Below, piece by piece: positions 42,726 to 51,059 of a stretch of DNA of 64,000 nucleotides. The stretch is taken from the NCBI RefSeq assembly GCF_026788005.1, contig NZ_JABEPE010000003.1, forward strand, positions 289,478-353,477, written 5' to 3'. Under the pieces are notes generated by a model. The model was not told the DNA's origin. It saw only the letters and a list, made by a program, of their open reading frames with translations, and made no database searches. Made by a program: the position numbers and the translations under genes. This stretch comes from Alteromonas sp. a30. Its GTDB lineage: Bacteria; Pseudomonadota; Gammaproteobacteria; Enterobacterales; Alteromonadaceae. Each line of letters begins with the position of its first letter. Position 1 is the first letter of the stretch.

Positions 42726-43097
42726 ATGGACATCAGACCTATTAAAACAGATGCCGACTACCGCGCGGCATTAAACGACATCGAAAACCTAATGATGGCG
42801 GAGCCTGATACCATTGAAGGTGAAAAGCTGGACATTTTGGTTACGTTAGTCGAGGCCTACGAAGCAAAGCATTTTCCAATGGATTTGCCAGACCCTGTTG
42901 AGGCAATAAAGTTTGAGATGGAGCGCAAAGGCTTAACGGTTAAAGATCTTGAACCCATGATAGGTAAAAGCAATCGTGTTTATGAAATCCTAAACCGTAA
43001 GCGATCACTCACGCTAAAAATGATTTGGAAACTTCATGAAGGGCTAGGTATTCCAGCAGAGTCGCTGATCAAGCCACCGCAAGTTCGCGCTTCATAG
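42726..43097 (+). CDS. higA: HigA-family antitoxin (HTH)
   Basis: 123 residues. N-terminal toxin-binding segment (PIKTDADYRAALNDIENLM) and a C-terminal XRE-like helix-turn-helix (MERKGLTVKDLEPMIGKSNRVYEILNRKRSLTLKMIWKLHEGLGIP). It neutralises HigB and should repress the operon. An AGAGG lies 9 nt before the ATG. A gap of 99 nt from higB contains no obvious signal. The next gene starts 25 nt after it and may be read on the same transcript. Confidence 0.92.
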   Translation: MDIRPIKTDADYRAALNDIENLMMAEPDTIEGEKLDILVTLVEAYEAKHFPMDLPDPVEAIKFEMERKGLTVKDLEPMIGKSNRVYEILNRKRSLTLKMIWKLHEGLGIPAESLIKPPQVRAS

Positions 43098-43122
43098 TGC
43101 TGCGAATCAAAATTAGTTTGTT

Positions 43123-45513
43123 ATGAATGACGCTCGCTACCCAAACATTTCTACTATTGATAACAGGCTAGCTGAGCTTGAAAACGAAAAGCAGCAGCTT
43201 CTCGCATTAAGAGAGGCTTTGCGTAGCGCTCAAAACGAGCGTTCAATACAGACATTCACGCCAGAACAAAAGGTCGCCCTATTCAGACAACGATTTCGTG
43301 GACGAGAGGATATCTTTGCCAATCGTTGGCAAAACCAACAGGGCCGCAGTGGCTATTCCGTAGCCTGTGATAATGAATGGGTAAACGGGGTTTGCAACAA
43401 ACCCCGCATTAAATGCCAAGACTGTTCACACCGACAGTTTAGCGAACTAAACGAGCGCATTATTTACAGGCACCTTGCCGGTCAACAAGTGGTAGGGCTG
43501 TATCCCTTACTGAAAGATAATTCGTGCTATTTGTTAGCCGCCGATTTTGACAAAGGCTGTTGGCAAGAAGAAGTCAAAGCAATGTCTAAAGCGTGCCAAG
43601 CGTTTGATATTCCGCACGCGATAGAAATCTCGCGTTCTGGCAACGGGGCGCACTTATGGATCTTTTTTGAAACCAATATCCCAGCGAACCAAGCTCGGGC
43701 ACTGGGTTTCGCTTTGCTTGATAAAGCCATGGAAATATTTCCAAATCTATCGTTTGACTCCTATGACAGGCTCTTTCCTAACCAAGATGTACTTCCTGAA
43801 GGCGGGTTTGGCAATCTCATTGCGCTACCACCTCAAAAGGAGGCTCGCCTTTCAGGCCGTAGTTGCTTTGTTGACAGTGATCTGAATGCCATCGATGATC
43901 AATGGCAGTACCTTGCTGGGCTTAAAACGCTGACTCAGTCGAGTATTGATCAACTCATAACAACCATTTCACCCAATACCCTATTGCTGTCCGAACAAGG
44001 GCGAACAGACAACCGCCCTCCTTGGGAAATCACAGCCAAAGCAGCACCAATAAAATTAGAGTCTTTGCCGAAAAACGTGACCATTACCTTGGCCAACCAT
44101 ATCTACTTTTTAATGAGCGAGTTACCTGGGCCACTACTGGCAGGACTAAAGCGATTAGCTAGTTTTTCTAATCCTGTGTTTTTTAAAACACAAGCGTTGC
44201 GCTTTTCAACTCATGGCATTCCAAGGTTTATTGCCTGTGCTCGTATTGAAAACGGTTATCTAGCACTACCGCGAGGCTGTCTTGATGACGCGATTGCTTT
44301 GCTACAAGAGCAAAACATTTCGCCACTATTTGACGATAAGCGTGAAACCGGTAAGCCATTATTAAAACTTACCCCTGAGTTCACTTTGCGAAAGAACCAG
44401 CGAGACGCAGTGGCCGCAATATCTAAACATGACTTCGGTATTTTGCATGCGCCGACCGCATTTGGAAAAACGGTTACTGCTATTGGTATGATCGTAAAAC
44501 GCAAAGTAAATACCCTCATACTGGTTCATAGCCGACAACTGCTTGAACAGTGGCAAGAGCGCTTGCGCACGTTCCTACCCGAAGTAAACATTGGCAGTAT
44601 AGGCGGTGGCAAAAGAAAGCCGAGTAGCATCGTCGACATTGCCACCTACCAAAGCTTAGTCAATAAAAAAGACAACTCTATCTCCCCTCTCATCCAAGAC
44701 TACGGCCACATTATTGTTGATGAATGCCACCATCTATCTGCGCCAAGATTTGAAATGGTACTCAACGAGGTAAGAGCAAAATATGTATTGGGCCTAACAG
44801 CAACACCTGAGCGACAAGATGGTCATCAGAAGATCATTTTTATGGCGGCAGGGCCCATCCGCTACAAAGTGAAACAAAGCCCTGATGAGCAATTTGCTCA
44901 AACAGTGATTATTCATCAGCTATACGATATACCGCCAGCTGAGCTAATAAAAACAAATGAGCGCCCAAAAATAAGCGATGCTTACCGCTGGCTCGTCGAT
45001 AACGAACAGCGCACGTCAAAAATCGTCTCAGACGCCTATCAGTGTGTTCAAAATGGCGGACACCCGTTAGTCCTTACAGAGCGTAGAGAGCACGCAGAGT
45101 ACGTACACTCACGACTTACCGAGATGAGTATCAGCACTGTCGTACTTAAAGGCGCCATGAAAGCTGCCGAACGCAAGAACGCTGACAATCATCTGCAATC
45201 GGCTCAAGTTGTCGTCGCAACAGGAAAATATGTGGGCGAAGGATTTGACCTTCCAAGGCTGGATACGTTGTTTTTGGCCATACCAATCGCATGGAAAGGT
45301 ACGCTGGCCCAATATGCCGGTCGTATTCATCGTGAATCCGAAGGAAAAACACAAGTAACCATTCACGACTATGTGGACTGCGCCCTCCCTATGCTGCAAC
45401 GCATGTTTAAAAAACGTGAGAAAAGCTACAAAGCAATGGGGTACGCCCTCGAGTACTTTGATGGTAACAGTGACAAGCAACCTGCACTCAAGTTGGAAGA
45501 CGCCCCTCCATAA
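43123..45513 (+). CDS. AEP-primase/SF2-helicase fusion of the TOTE conflict-system type
   Basis: 796 residues. N-terminal coiled coil (about 10-35), then an archaeo-eukaryotic-primase-like domain (about 45-270) with a zinc cluster (C-x7-C-x2-C-x-H in VCNKPRIKCQDCSHRQF), the metal Asp in LAADFDKG and the motif SRSGNGAHLWIFF. A C-terminal SF2 helicase (about 415-760) has Walker A APTAFGKT (about 443) and DECHH (about 533), plus an ARIHR-like motif VI (AQYAGRIHR). This arrangement is that of proteins databases list as TOTE conflict-system primases. Role unknown; defence or element replication are both plausible. It follows higA by 25 nt. Confidence 0.82.
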   Translation: MNDARYPNISTIDNRLAELENEKQQLLALREALRSAQNERSIQTFTPEQKVALFRQRFRGREDIFANRWQNQQGRSGYSVACDNEWVNGVCNKPRIKCQDCSHRQFSELNERIIYRHLAGQQVVGLYPLLKDNSCYLLAADFDKGCWQEEVKAMSKACQAFDIPHAIEISRSGNGAHLWIFFETNIPANQARALGFALLDKAMEIFPNLSFDSYDRLFPNQDVLPEGGFGNLIALPPQKEARLSGRSCFVDSDLNAIDDQWQYLAGLKTLTQSSIDQLITTISPNTLLLSEQGRTDNRPPWEITAKAAPIKLESLPKNVTITLANHIYFLMSELPGPLLAGLKRLASFSNPVFFKTQALRFSTHGIPRFIACARIENGYLALPRGCLDDAIALLQEQNISPLFDDKRETGKPLLKLTPEFTLRKNQRDAVAAISKHDFGILHAPTAFGKTVTAIGMIVKRKVNTLILVHSRQLLEQWQERLRTFLPEVNIGSIGGGKRKPSSIVDIATYQSLVNKKDNSISPLIQDYGHIIVDECHHLSAPRFEMVLNEVRAKYVLGLTATPERQDGHQKIIFMAAGPIRYKVKQSPDEQFAQTVIIHQLYDIPPAELIKTNERPKISDAYRWLVDNEQRTSKIVSDAYQCVQNGGHPLVLTERREHAEYVHSRLTEMSISTVVLKGAMKAAERKNADNHLQSAQVVVATGKYVGEGFDLPRLDTLFLAIPIAWKGTLAQYAGRIHRESEGKTQVTIHDYVDCALPMLQRMFKKREKSYKAMGYALEYFDGNSDKQPALKLEDAPP

Positions 45514-45831
45514 AATCCCAAGTCAAAATAAACAGCAGCACTTGATTAAACACTTCCCCATGCCTTTACCCCTATACGCCAAAACCACTATCCGTTTGGC
45601 TTTTGGCACCGAATTTATGTTGGTACCTGCTAAAAATTACGTCATCCCTCGGTGCAGCCCTATATCAGGTCAATTCGGTCACACATAAGTATTATTTAAA
45701 AAAACAAAAATGCAGTAACGGCATTTCTTCAATATTTAGATTTGACAATTCTGTAGGTGTCACTCTATACTCTCAAACATTAAAAATCGCAGAAACGCCA
45801 TTACAACTAATTTGAGGTAACAATAAAAACA
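45514..45831. other. Intergenic region with the half-HsdS promoter
   Basis: 318 bp between the helicase and the small HsdS gene. Apart from the promoter at 45742-45771 I find nothing supportable. Overlapping short frames lack ribosome sites. Confidence 0.5.
45742..45771 (+). promoter_or_regulatory. Strong sigma70-like promoter of the half-HsdS gene
   Basis: Perfect -35 TTGACA (45742-45747), 18-bp spacer, -10 TATACT (45766-45771). The predicted transcript starts about 55 nt upstream of the ATG at 45832. Confidence 0.8.
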
Positions 45832-46410
45832 ATGAAAGTTAATTTGAAAAAAATTGCCTCTGTACAGATGGGACACTCTTTTAGGTCAAAGCTTGAGCCA
45901 GATGCTAGTGGAAATATCTCTGTTATCCAAATGAAGGACCTTACTGAAGGTAACCGACTAAATCCCCAAGAGCTAGTGCAGATCGCCATGCCGGACTTAA
46001 AGGATCATCACAGAGTTAAACATAACGATTTGGCGTTTCGCTCTAGAGGTCAAACCAATACGGCAGCATTGATTGACCAAGAGTTAAGCGATGCTGTTAT
46101 CGCTGCGCCACTGTTGCGAATTCGAGTTGAAAGTGATTCGGTTATGCCAGCGTATTTATGCTGGTTTATTAATCAACCGACTTCACAAGCAGCATTACAA
46201 AGTAAGGCAACAGGAACATCGGTAAGAATGATTGGCAAACCTGCACTTGAGGATCTGGAGATAGTAGTCCCTAGTCTCGATGTGCAGAAAAAGATCATTG
46301 AGATTTACCAATTATCCATGAACGAGCAAAAGCTAATGAATGCATTAGCAGAGAAAAAGGAGGTGTTAACTAACGCAATATTAATAAATTTAGCAATGAA
46401 TACCCAGTAA
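45832..46410 (+). CDS. hsdS: Half-size type I restriction specificity protein (single TRD)
   Basis: 192 residues, about half a normal HsdS. One target-recognition domain (KIASVQMGHSFRSKLEP; IQMKDLTEG; NDLAFRSRGQTNTAAL; PAYLCWFINQP) and the central conserved helix (VPSLDVQKKIIEIYQLSMNEQKLMNALAEKKEVL). Half-S proteins can dimerise into a palindromic-site subunit or replace part of a full HsdS. It has its own promoter and is two small genes away from hsdM, separate from the main operon with its own full HsdS. It might be a remnant of an older locus. A GAGG lies 16 nt before the ATG, rather far. Confidence 0.83.
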   Translation: MKVNLKKIASVQMGHSFRSKLEPDASGNISVIQMKDLTEGNRLNPQELVQIAMPDLKDHHRVKHNDLAFRSRGQTNTAALIDQELSDAVIAAPLLRIRVESDSVMPAYLCWFINQPTSQAALQSKATGTSVRMIGKPALEDLEIVVPSLDVQKKIIEIYQLSMNEQKLMNALAEKKEVLTNAILINLAMNTQ

Positions 46411-46490
46411 TGACAGTTACTGGGTTTAGACGAACCAAAAGTGTGACAGCACTTTTAGTAGAACCACAATCCATATAGAACCAAAAAATT

Positions 46491-46736
46491 ATGACAAAGA
46501 ATACATCATCAAGCAAGGGCAATACCCGACATGTCGTACCACACCCTGACGGATGGGCGAATAAAAAAGGCGGTGCAGAACGCGCTTCAAGCGTACACAG
46601 CACCAAACGAGAGGCCGAAGCTGCGGCGCGCGAACAAAGCAAGCGCGAAGGCACTGAGCTGTTTGTTCATGCCAAAAATGGCCAGATACAACGCAAAGAT
46701 AGCCATGGTAACGACCCAAAAGACATTAAAGGATAG
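46491..46736 (+). CDS. DUF2188 family small protein
   Basis: 81 residues, very hydrophilic and basic, with the DUF2188 wording RHVVPHPDGWANKKGGAERASSVHSTKREAEAAAREQSKREGTELFVHAKNGQIQRKDSHGNDP broken here only for citation by position: about 13-75. It is a small single-domain fold common on mobile elements and near restriction loci; function unknown. The next small gene starts 8 nt later. Confidence 0.82.
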   Translation: MTKNTSSSKGNTRHVVPHPDGWANKKGGAERASSVHSTKREAEAAAREQSKREGTELFVHAKNGQIQRKDSHGNDPKDIKG

Positions 46737-46744
46737 TCGCCCTT

Positions 46745-46975
46745 ATGAGTGATGAATACAAAAAGAAAATAGGGTTACCTGAATCGCATACCCTCAACAC
46801 CGTGAGTAGTCAGTGGTCGCAACGAAAAGGCCAAGACACTGATACCTATGAATGTGAAGAGCTACACGAGCAAGGTGAAGTCATTGCACGGTACACCATA
46901 AAGGACAGTACATCGATTTACCCTCCATTTGGGCGCTCGATTACCTGGACTCAATCAGCCGTACTCGATTCTTAA
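46745..46975 (+). CDS. Small hypothetical protein next to the hsd operon
   Basis: 76 residues, acidic, with many Thr/Ser (TYECEELHEQGEVIARYTIKD near 33-52). Not recognised. It is 8 nt after the DUF2188 gene, so the two probably form one unit. A stable hairpin follows 18 nt after its stop. Confidence 0.6.
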   Translation: MSDEYKKKIGLPESHTLNTVSSQWSQRKGQDTDTYECEELHEQGEVIARYTIKDSTSIYPPFGRSITWTQSAVLDS

Positions 46976-46984
46976 CCTTTTCAC

Positions 46985-47024
46985 TTGCAGCTAGCGGGGC
47001 GCTATCGGTATAGCCTGCCCCGCT
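46985..47024 (+). promoter_or_regulatory. Stable hairpin overlapping a possible hsdM promoter
   Basis: AGCGGGGC (46993-47000) pairs with GCCCCGCT (47017-47024), with an inner GCTAT/ATAGC stem and CGGT loop. It could end transcription from upstream. The same stretch contains TTGCAG (46985-46990), an 18-bp spacer and TATAGC (47009-47014), a fair sigma70 promoter for hsdM, so the inverted repeat could also be an operator. The two readings cannot be separated from sequence. Confidence 0.55.
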
Positions 47025-47057
47025 TTATAAACACTGACCAAATTTGAGCGCGAATTA

Positions 47058-48692
47058 ATGAACAAGAGCATGAACGATAAAATTCAACAAAAAGACATCA
47101 ACAATGCAGCATGGGCTGCATGCGATACGTTCCGTGGCGCGGTAGATCCTGCGCAATACAAAGACTACATCCTAGTAATGCTGTTCGTAAAATACATCTC
47201 CGATGTATGGAATGACCACTACGCAGAATATAAAAAACAGTACGGTGACGACGACGTTCGTATCAGACGTAAGCTTGAGCGCGAGCGTTTTGTACTACCA
47301 ATGGTAGAACTCACAGAAGAAGTTGAAGACCCAGCAACCAAAGAGAAGAAAACCGTTGTTACCAACACCTTTTTGGCCAACTACTATTCATTGTTAGAGC
47401 GTAAAAACGAACCCAACATTGGTGAGCTAATCAACATTGTTTTAGAGCATATTGAAACCGCGAACAAAGCCAAGTTAGAAGGCGTGTTCCGTAACATCGA
47501 CTTCAATAGCGAAGCCAACTTGGGTAAAACCAAAGACCGCAACCGTCGCTTAAAAACCTTGCTGGATGATTTCAACAAGCCTGCCCTCGACATGAGCCCA
47601 TCGCGCGTGTCTGAAGATGTGATTGGTAACACCTACATCTACCTTATTGAGCGCTTTGGCTCCGATGCAGGTAAAAAAGCAGGTGAATTCTACACCCCCC
47701 ATAAAGTCTCTGAGCTGGTTGCGCGCCTGTCTGCGCCAAAATCGGGGGCGCGTATTTGCGACCCAGCCTGTGGCTCAGCCGGGCTATTGATTGAAGCTGC
47801 ACGCCAAGTGGGCGACCGCAATTACTCACTCTATGGTATGGAAGTCAACGGCAGCACTTGGGCGCTTGCGCGTATGAACATGTTCTTGCACGGCTCCGAC
47901 TCTGCTCGTATCGAGTGGTGTAACACCCTCACCTCACCGGCGTTGGTGGAAAATGACAGACTGATGAAGTTTGATAACGTGGTTGCCAACCCACCGTTTT
48001 CACTCGACAAATGGGGTTCAGAAGACGTTGAATCCGACAGATACAACCGCTACTGGCGCGGGCTACCACCCAAATCAAAGGCCGACTTTGCCTTTATCAG
48101 CCACATGGTTGAAGCCGCCGTTGAAAAAGAAGGCCGCATTGCCGTAGTAGTCCCTCATGGTGTGCTGTTTAGAGGCGCAGCAGAAGGTCGCATTCGTCAA
48201 AAACTGATTGAAGAAAACTTACTGGATGCCGTGATCGGTTTACCTGGCAACTTATTCCCAAGTACAGGTATTCCAGTGGCAGTTCTGATATTTGACCGCT
48301 CACGTGAAAAAGGCGGCGCCAATGAACACCGCAAAGACGTGCTGTTTGTTGATGCCAGCAGCAAAGACCATTACCAAGCAGGGAAAAACCAAAACATCCT
48401 GCTGGATGAGCACTTAGACAAAATTGTTGCGGCGGTAACCGCCCGTGAAGAGGTAGAAAAATACGCCCATTTAGCCACCTTTGACGAGATCAAAGAAAAC
48501 GACTTTAACCTGAATATCCCACGCTACGTCGATACCTTTGAAGAAGAGGTCGAAATCGACATTATGGCAGTACAGGCTGAGATCACCACCCTTGAAAGCG
48601 AACTTGCCAAGGTCCGTAGCAAAATGGCAGCGCTGTTAAAGGATATCGTGCCTAACGAGGCGCAAAACAATACAACGGAGGTGGCGGAATGA
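47058..48692 (+). CDS. hsdM: Type I restriction-modification DNA methyltransferase (M subunit)
   Basis: 544 residues. N-terminal helical domain (about 10-175), then the N6-adenine methyltransferase core: SAM motif DPACGSAGL (from residue 235) and catalytic NPPF (311-314). It methylates adenine in the HsdS target and protects host DNA. Its stop overlaps the ATG of the next gene by 4 nt. The predicted ribosome site is weak, and the leader contains the hairpin just described. Confidence 0.96.
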   Translation: MNKSMNDKIQQKDINNAAWAACDTFRGAVDPAQYKDYILVMLFVKYISDVWNDHYAEYKKQYGDDDVRIRRKLERERFVLPMVELTEEVEDPATKEKKTVVTNTFLANYYSLLERKNEPNIGELINIVLEHIETANKAKLEGVFRNIDFNSEANLGKTKDRNRRLKTLLDDFNKPALDMSPSRVSEDVIGNTYIYLIERFGSDAGKKAGEFYTPHKVSELVARLSAPKSGARICDPACGSAGLLIEAARQVGDRNYSLYGMEVNGSTWALARMNMFLHGSDSARIEWCNTLTSPALVENDRLMKFDNVVANPPFSLDKWGSEDVESDRYNRYWRGLPPKSKADFAFISHMVEAAVEKEGRIAVVVPHGVLFRGAAEGRIRQKLIEENLLDAVIGLPGNLFPSTGIPVAVLIFDRSREKGGANEHRKDVLFVDASSKDHYQAGKNQNILLDEHLDKIVAAVTAREEVEKYAHLATFDEIKENDFNLNIPRYVDTFEEEVEIDIMAVQAEITTLESELAKVRSKMAALLKDIVPNEAQNNTTEVAE

Positions 48693-49552
48693 ATCAAGAA
48701 TTAATCATCCAACTGAACCAGAGCTTTAATCAGATTTCCCACACATGGGAGGGTTCAAAGATAGAGTATTGGTATGCTCGCGACCTTCAGAAAATGCTGG
48801 AATACAGCGATTGGCGTAACTTTATCAAGGTGATCGAAAAGGCCAAAGAAGCCTGTAGCAACAGTGGTGGCAAGGTCGAAAACCATTTCGTTGGCGTCAA
48901 CGAAATGGTCACCATTGGCTCGGGTGCTGAACGCAAAATAGACGACATTATGCTCACCCGTTACGCCTGCTATCTGATCGCGCAGAACGGCGACCCTCGC
49001 AAAGACGCCATTGCCTTTGCGCAAACCTACTTTGCTTTGCAAACGCGCAAACAAGAGCTCATTGAAGAGCAGCTACGTCTACAAGATCGCATTCAAGCGC
49101 GAGAGAAGCTTCGAGAGTCAGAAACAGAGCTATCAAAGAACATTTACGAGCGTGGTGTTGACGATAAAGGCTTCGGCCGCATTCGTTCGCGCGGTGATGC
49201 AGCATTATTTGGCGGTAATACTACCCAAAGCATGAAGAACAAGCTCAGCGTACCCAAAAGCCGTGCTTTGGCTGACTTTTTGCCGACGGTGACCATTGCA
49301 GCCAAAAACTTAGCTACCGAAATCACCAATCACAACGTGCGTCAAAATGATCTGCAAGGTGAACGGTTGATTACTGATGAACACGTGCAAAACAACAAAA
49401 GCCTGCGCGACATGCTTGGTGAGCGCGGCATTAAACCAGAAGAGCTGCCGGCCGAAGAAGACCTAAAAAAGCTAGAGCGCCGAGTGAAATCCGATGAAAA
49501 ACGCCTTATCAAAGCGGCGGAGCTACCCAAAGATGCCAAAGAGGAAAAATGA
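48689..49552 (+). CDS. dinD: DinD-like protein with an alternative C-terminal domain
   Basis: 287 residues. The N-terminal half (about 20-125) matches E. coli DinD (YWYARDLQKMLEYSDWRNFIKVIEKAKEACSNSG; DIMLTRYACYLIAQNGDPRK; AQTYFALQTRKQEL). The C-terminal half (about 150-280, with HVQNNKSLRDMLGERGIKPEELP) differs from E. coli DinD. E. coli DinD is reported to be SOS-induced and to inhibit RecA strand exchange. Inside an hsd operon it may modulate DNA repair after restriction. ATG overlaps the hsdM stop (ATGA), with GGAGG upstream. No LexA box was recognised. Confidence 0.88.
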   Translation: MNQELIIQLNQSFNQISHTWEGSKIEYWYARDLQKMLEYSDWRNFIKVIEKAKEACSNSGGKVENHFVGVNEMVTIGSGAERKIDDIMLTRYACYLIAQNGDPRKDAIAFAQTYFALQTRKQELIEEQLRLQDRIQAREKLRESETELSKNIYERGVDDKGFGRIRSRGDAALFGGNTTQSMKNKLSVPKSRALADFLPTVTIAAKNLATEITNHNVRQNDLQGERLITDEHVQNNKSLRDMLGERGIKPEELPAEEDLKKLERRVKSDEKRLIKAAELPKDAKEEK

Positions 49553-49845
49553 TGTTAAACACAGCACACCATTTTTCCCAAGTGGGAAATAAGGTCGCAC
49601 ACCAACTCATGGGCAGTACTGAGCTTGCCGCTAACCTGTTCCGCGCCACGCAAACAGAAGAGAAGCTAAAGCGTGATCAGGTCAGCAATAAAGCCCATGC
49701 TAACCAAACTCATTATGAAGTGGGTGCCAAAGTGCGCGCCACTATTGAAGAGCTAGGCGGCACTATGCCAGAGGATTTGCCAACACCAGAAAAAGGCATT
49801 CCCCAGTTAGCGCGTGCGCAGAAGAAGTTGGAGGGCGATCAATGA
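49549..49845 (+). CDS. Stand-alone DinD C-terminal domain
   Basis: 98 residues that match the last ~100 residues of E. coli DinD (MGSTELAANLFRATQTEEKL; RATIEELGGTMPEDLPTP). The upstream gene supplies only the DinD N-terminal half, so the two domains of E. coli DinD are here on separate, overlapping genes (ATGA), the first fused to a different tail. ATG 49549 or 49552 both fit GAGG at about 49541. It overlaps hsdS at its end (ATGA). Confidence 0.85.
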   Translation: MMLNTAHHFSQVGNKVAHQLMGSTELAANLFRATQTEEKLKRDQVSNKAHANQTHYEVGAKVRATIEELGGTMPEDLPTPEKGIPQLARAQKKLEGDQ

Positions 49846-51059
49846 GTAAATTAGATAAGTCCACTATCGCCTGGAAGAAAAAACGATTCGATGAAGTAGC
49901 GGTTATCGCAAATGGTCAAGTAGACCCAAGAATAGAGCCATATTGCCGAGAAATACACATTGGCCCAGAAAACATCGAAAGCCATACAGGAAGAATTATT
50001 AATCTACAGAAAGCCGAAGAACTGGGACTCATTTCTGGAAAATACGTATTTGATGAAAATTCTATTATTTACTCAAAAATTAGGCCCAACCTGAATAAAT
50101 TATGCCAGCCGAGCTTTCGTGGTATTTGCAGTGCCGATATGTACCCAATATGGGCTAAAGAAGAGATTAATAAGAGTTATCTTTATTACTTTATGCAAAG
50201 CCCTGCATTTTACAATCAGGCTATTAAATCTTCGATGCGAACAGGTATACCTAAGATTAATAGACAAGACTTAAACCGCGTAAAAATCACTTATCCTGTT
50301 GATCATGCAATTCAAAACAGAATTGTAAACACTATATCAGTATGGGACAACGCCATCGAAAAAACGGAGGCGTTAATTGCGGCCAAGGAAAAGCAGTTTG
50401 AGTGGTTAACGCAGTCACTTATTAGTAAAAAATGTTCTGATTGGAAGCATTATCTTGCAAGAGAACTTTTCACTGGAGTTTCTTCTAAAGGACATCCAGA
50501 AGAAGAACTTTTGTCCGTTACTCAAGACCAAGGTGTCGTACCAAGGTCTATGTTAAGCGGCCGAGTAATGTCTCCAGCGGGCAGCACAGCGGGTTACAAG
50601 TTAGTTGAAAAGGGGAATTTTGTAATCAGTCTACGCTCATTTCAGGGTGGTCTTGAGTACTCTGATTACTGTGGAATTGTTAGTCCAGCTTACACAGTGC
50701 TCTCCTCGAAGAAGAAAATACATTCCGGCTTCTACCGACACTTTTTCAAGTCCTATATTTTTATTGAAAAGTACCTATCGGTTGCAGTTATTGGTATTCG
50801 TGACGGCAAACAAATTAGCTCTACAGATTTTGACACGATTAAAATTCCTTACCCTGATATGGATGAACAAGTAAAAATTGCGTCAAAACTTGACACTGCA
50901 AGGCAGGAAATTGATTTGCTGAAAGATATCCTTGAGAAGTACCGCTGCCAGAAACGCGGCCTGATGCAAAAGCTGCTTACTGGTGAGTGGCAAGTTGGTA
51001 GTTCTCAGCACCTCTCTGAGGAGACTTGTCAGGAGCTTTCTAGGGAGAACGTCGCATGA
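49842..51059 (+). CDS. hsdS: Type I restriction specificity subunit S
   Basis: 405 residues. Two target-recognition domains (about 8-150 and 210-350) separated by the central conserved helix (about 155-195, WDNAIEKTEALIAAKEKQFEWL) and ended by the distal helix (about 355-385, LDTARQEIDLLKDILEKYRCQKRGLMQKLLTGEW). It directs HsdM and HsdR to a bipartite site. ATGA overlaps join it to the genes on both sides. Its base composition is more AT-rich than hsdM/hsdR, as usual for exchanged TRDs. Confidence 0.95.
   Translation: MSKLDKSTIAWKKKRFDEVAVIANGQVDPRIEPYCREIHIGPENIESHTGRIINLQKAEELGLISGKYVFDENSIIYSKIRPNLNKLCQPSFRGICSADMYPIWAKEEINKSYLYYFMQSPAFYNQAIKSSMRTGIPKINRQDLNRVKITYPVDHAIQNRIVNTISVWDNAIEKTEALIAAKEKQFEWLTQSLISKKCSDWKHYLARELFTGVSSKGHPEEELLSVTQDQGVVPRSMLSGRVMSPAGSTAGYKLVEKGNFVISLRSFQGGLEYSDYCGIVSPAYTVLSSKKKIHSGFYRHFFKSYIFIEKYLSVAVIGIRDGKQISSTDFDTIKIPYPDMDEQVKIASKLDTARQEIDLLKDILEKYRCQKRGLMQKLLTGEWQVGSSQHLSEETCQELSRENVA

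Noticed and set aside
45371..45815. Short frames after the primase-helicase gene
   Set aside because: No ribosome site, no recognisable motifs, and partial overlap with the helicase.
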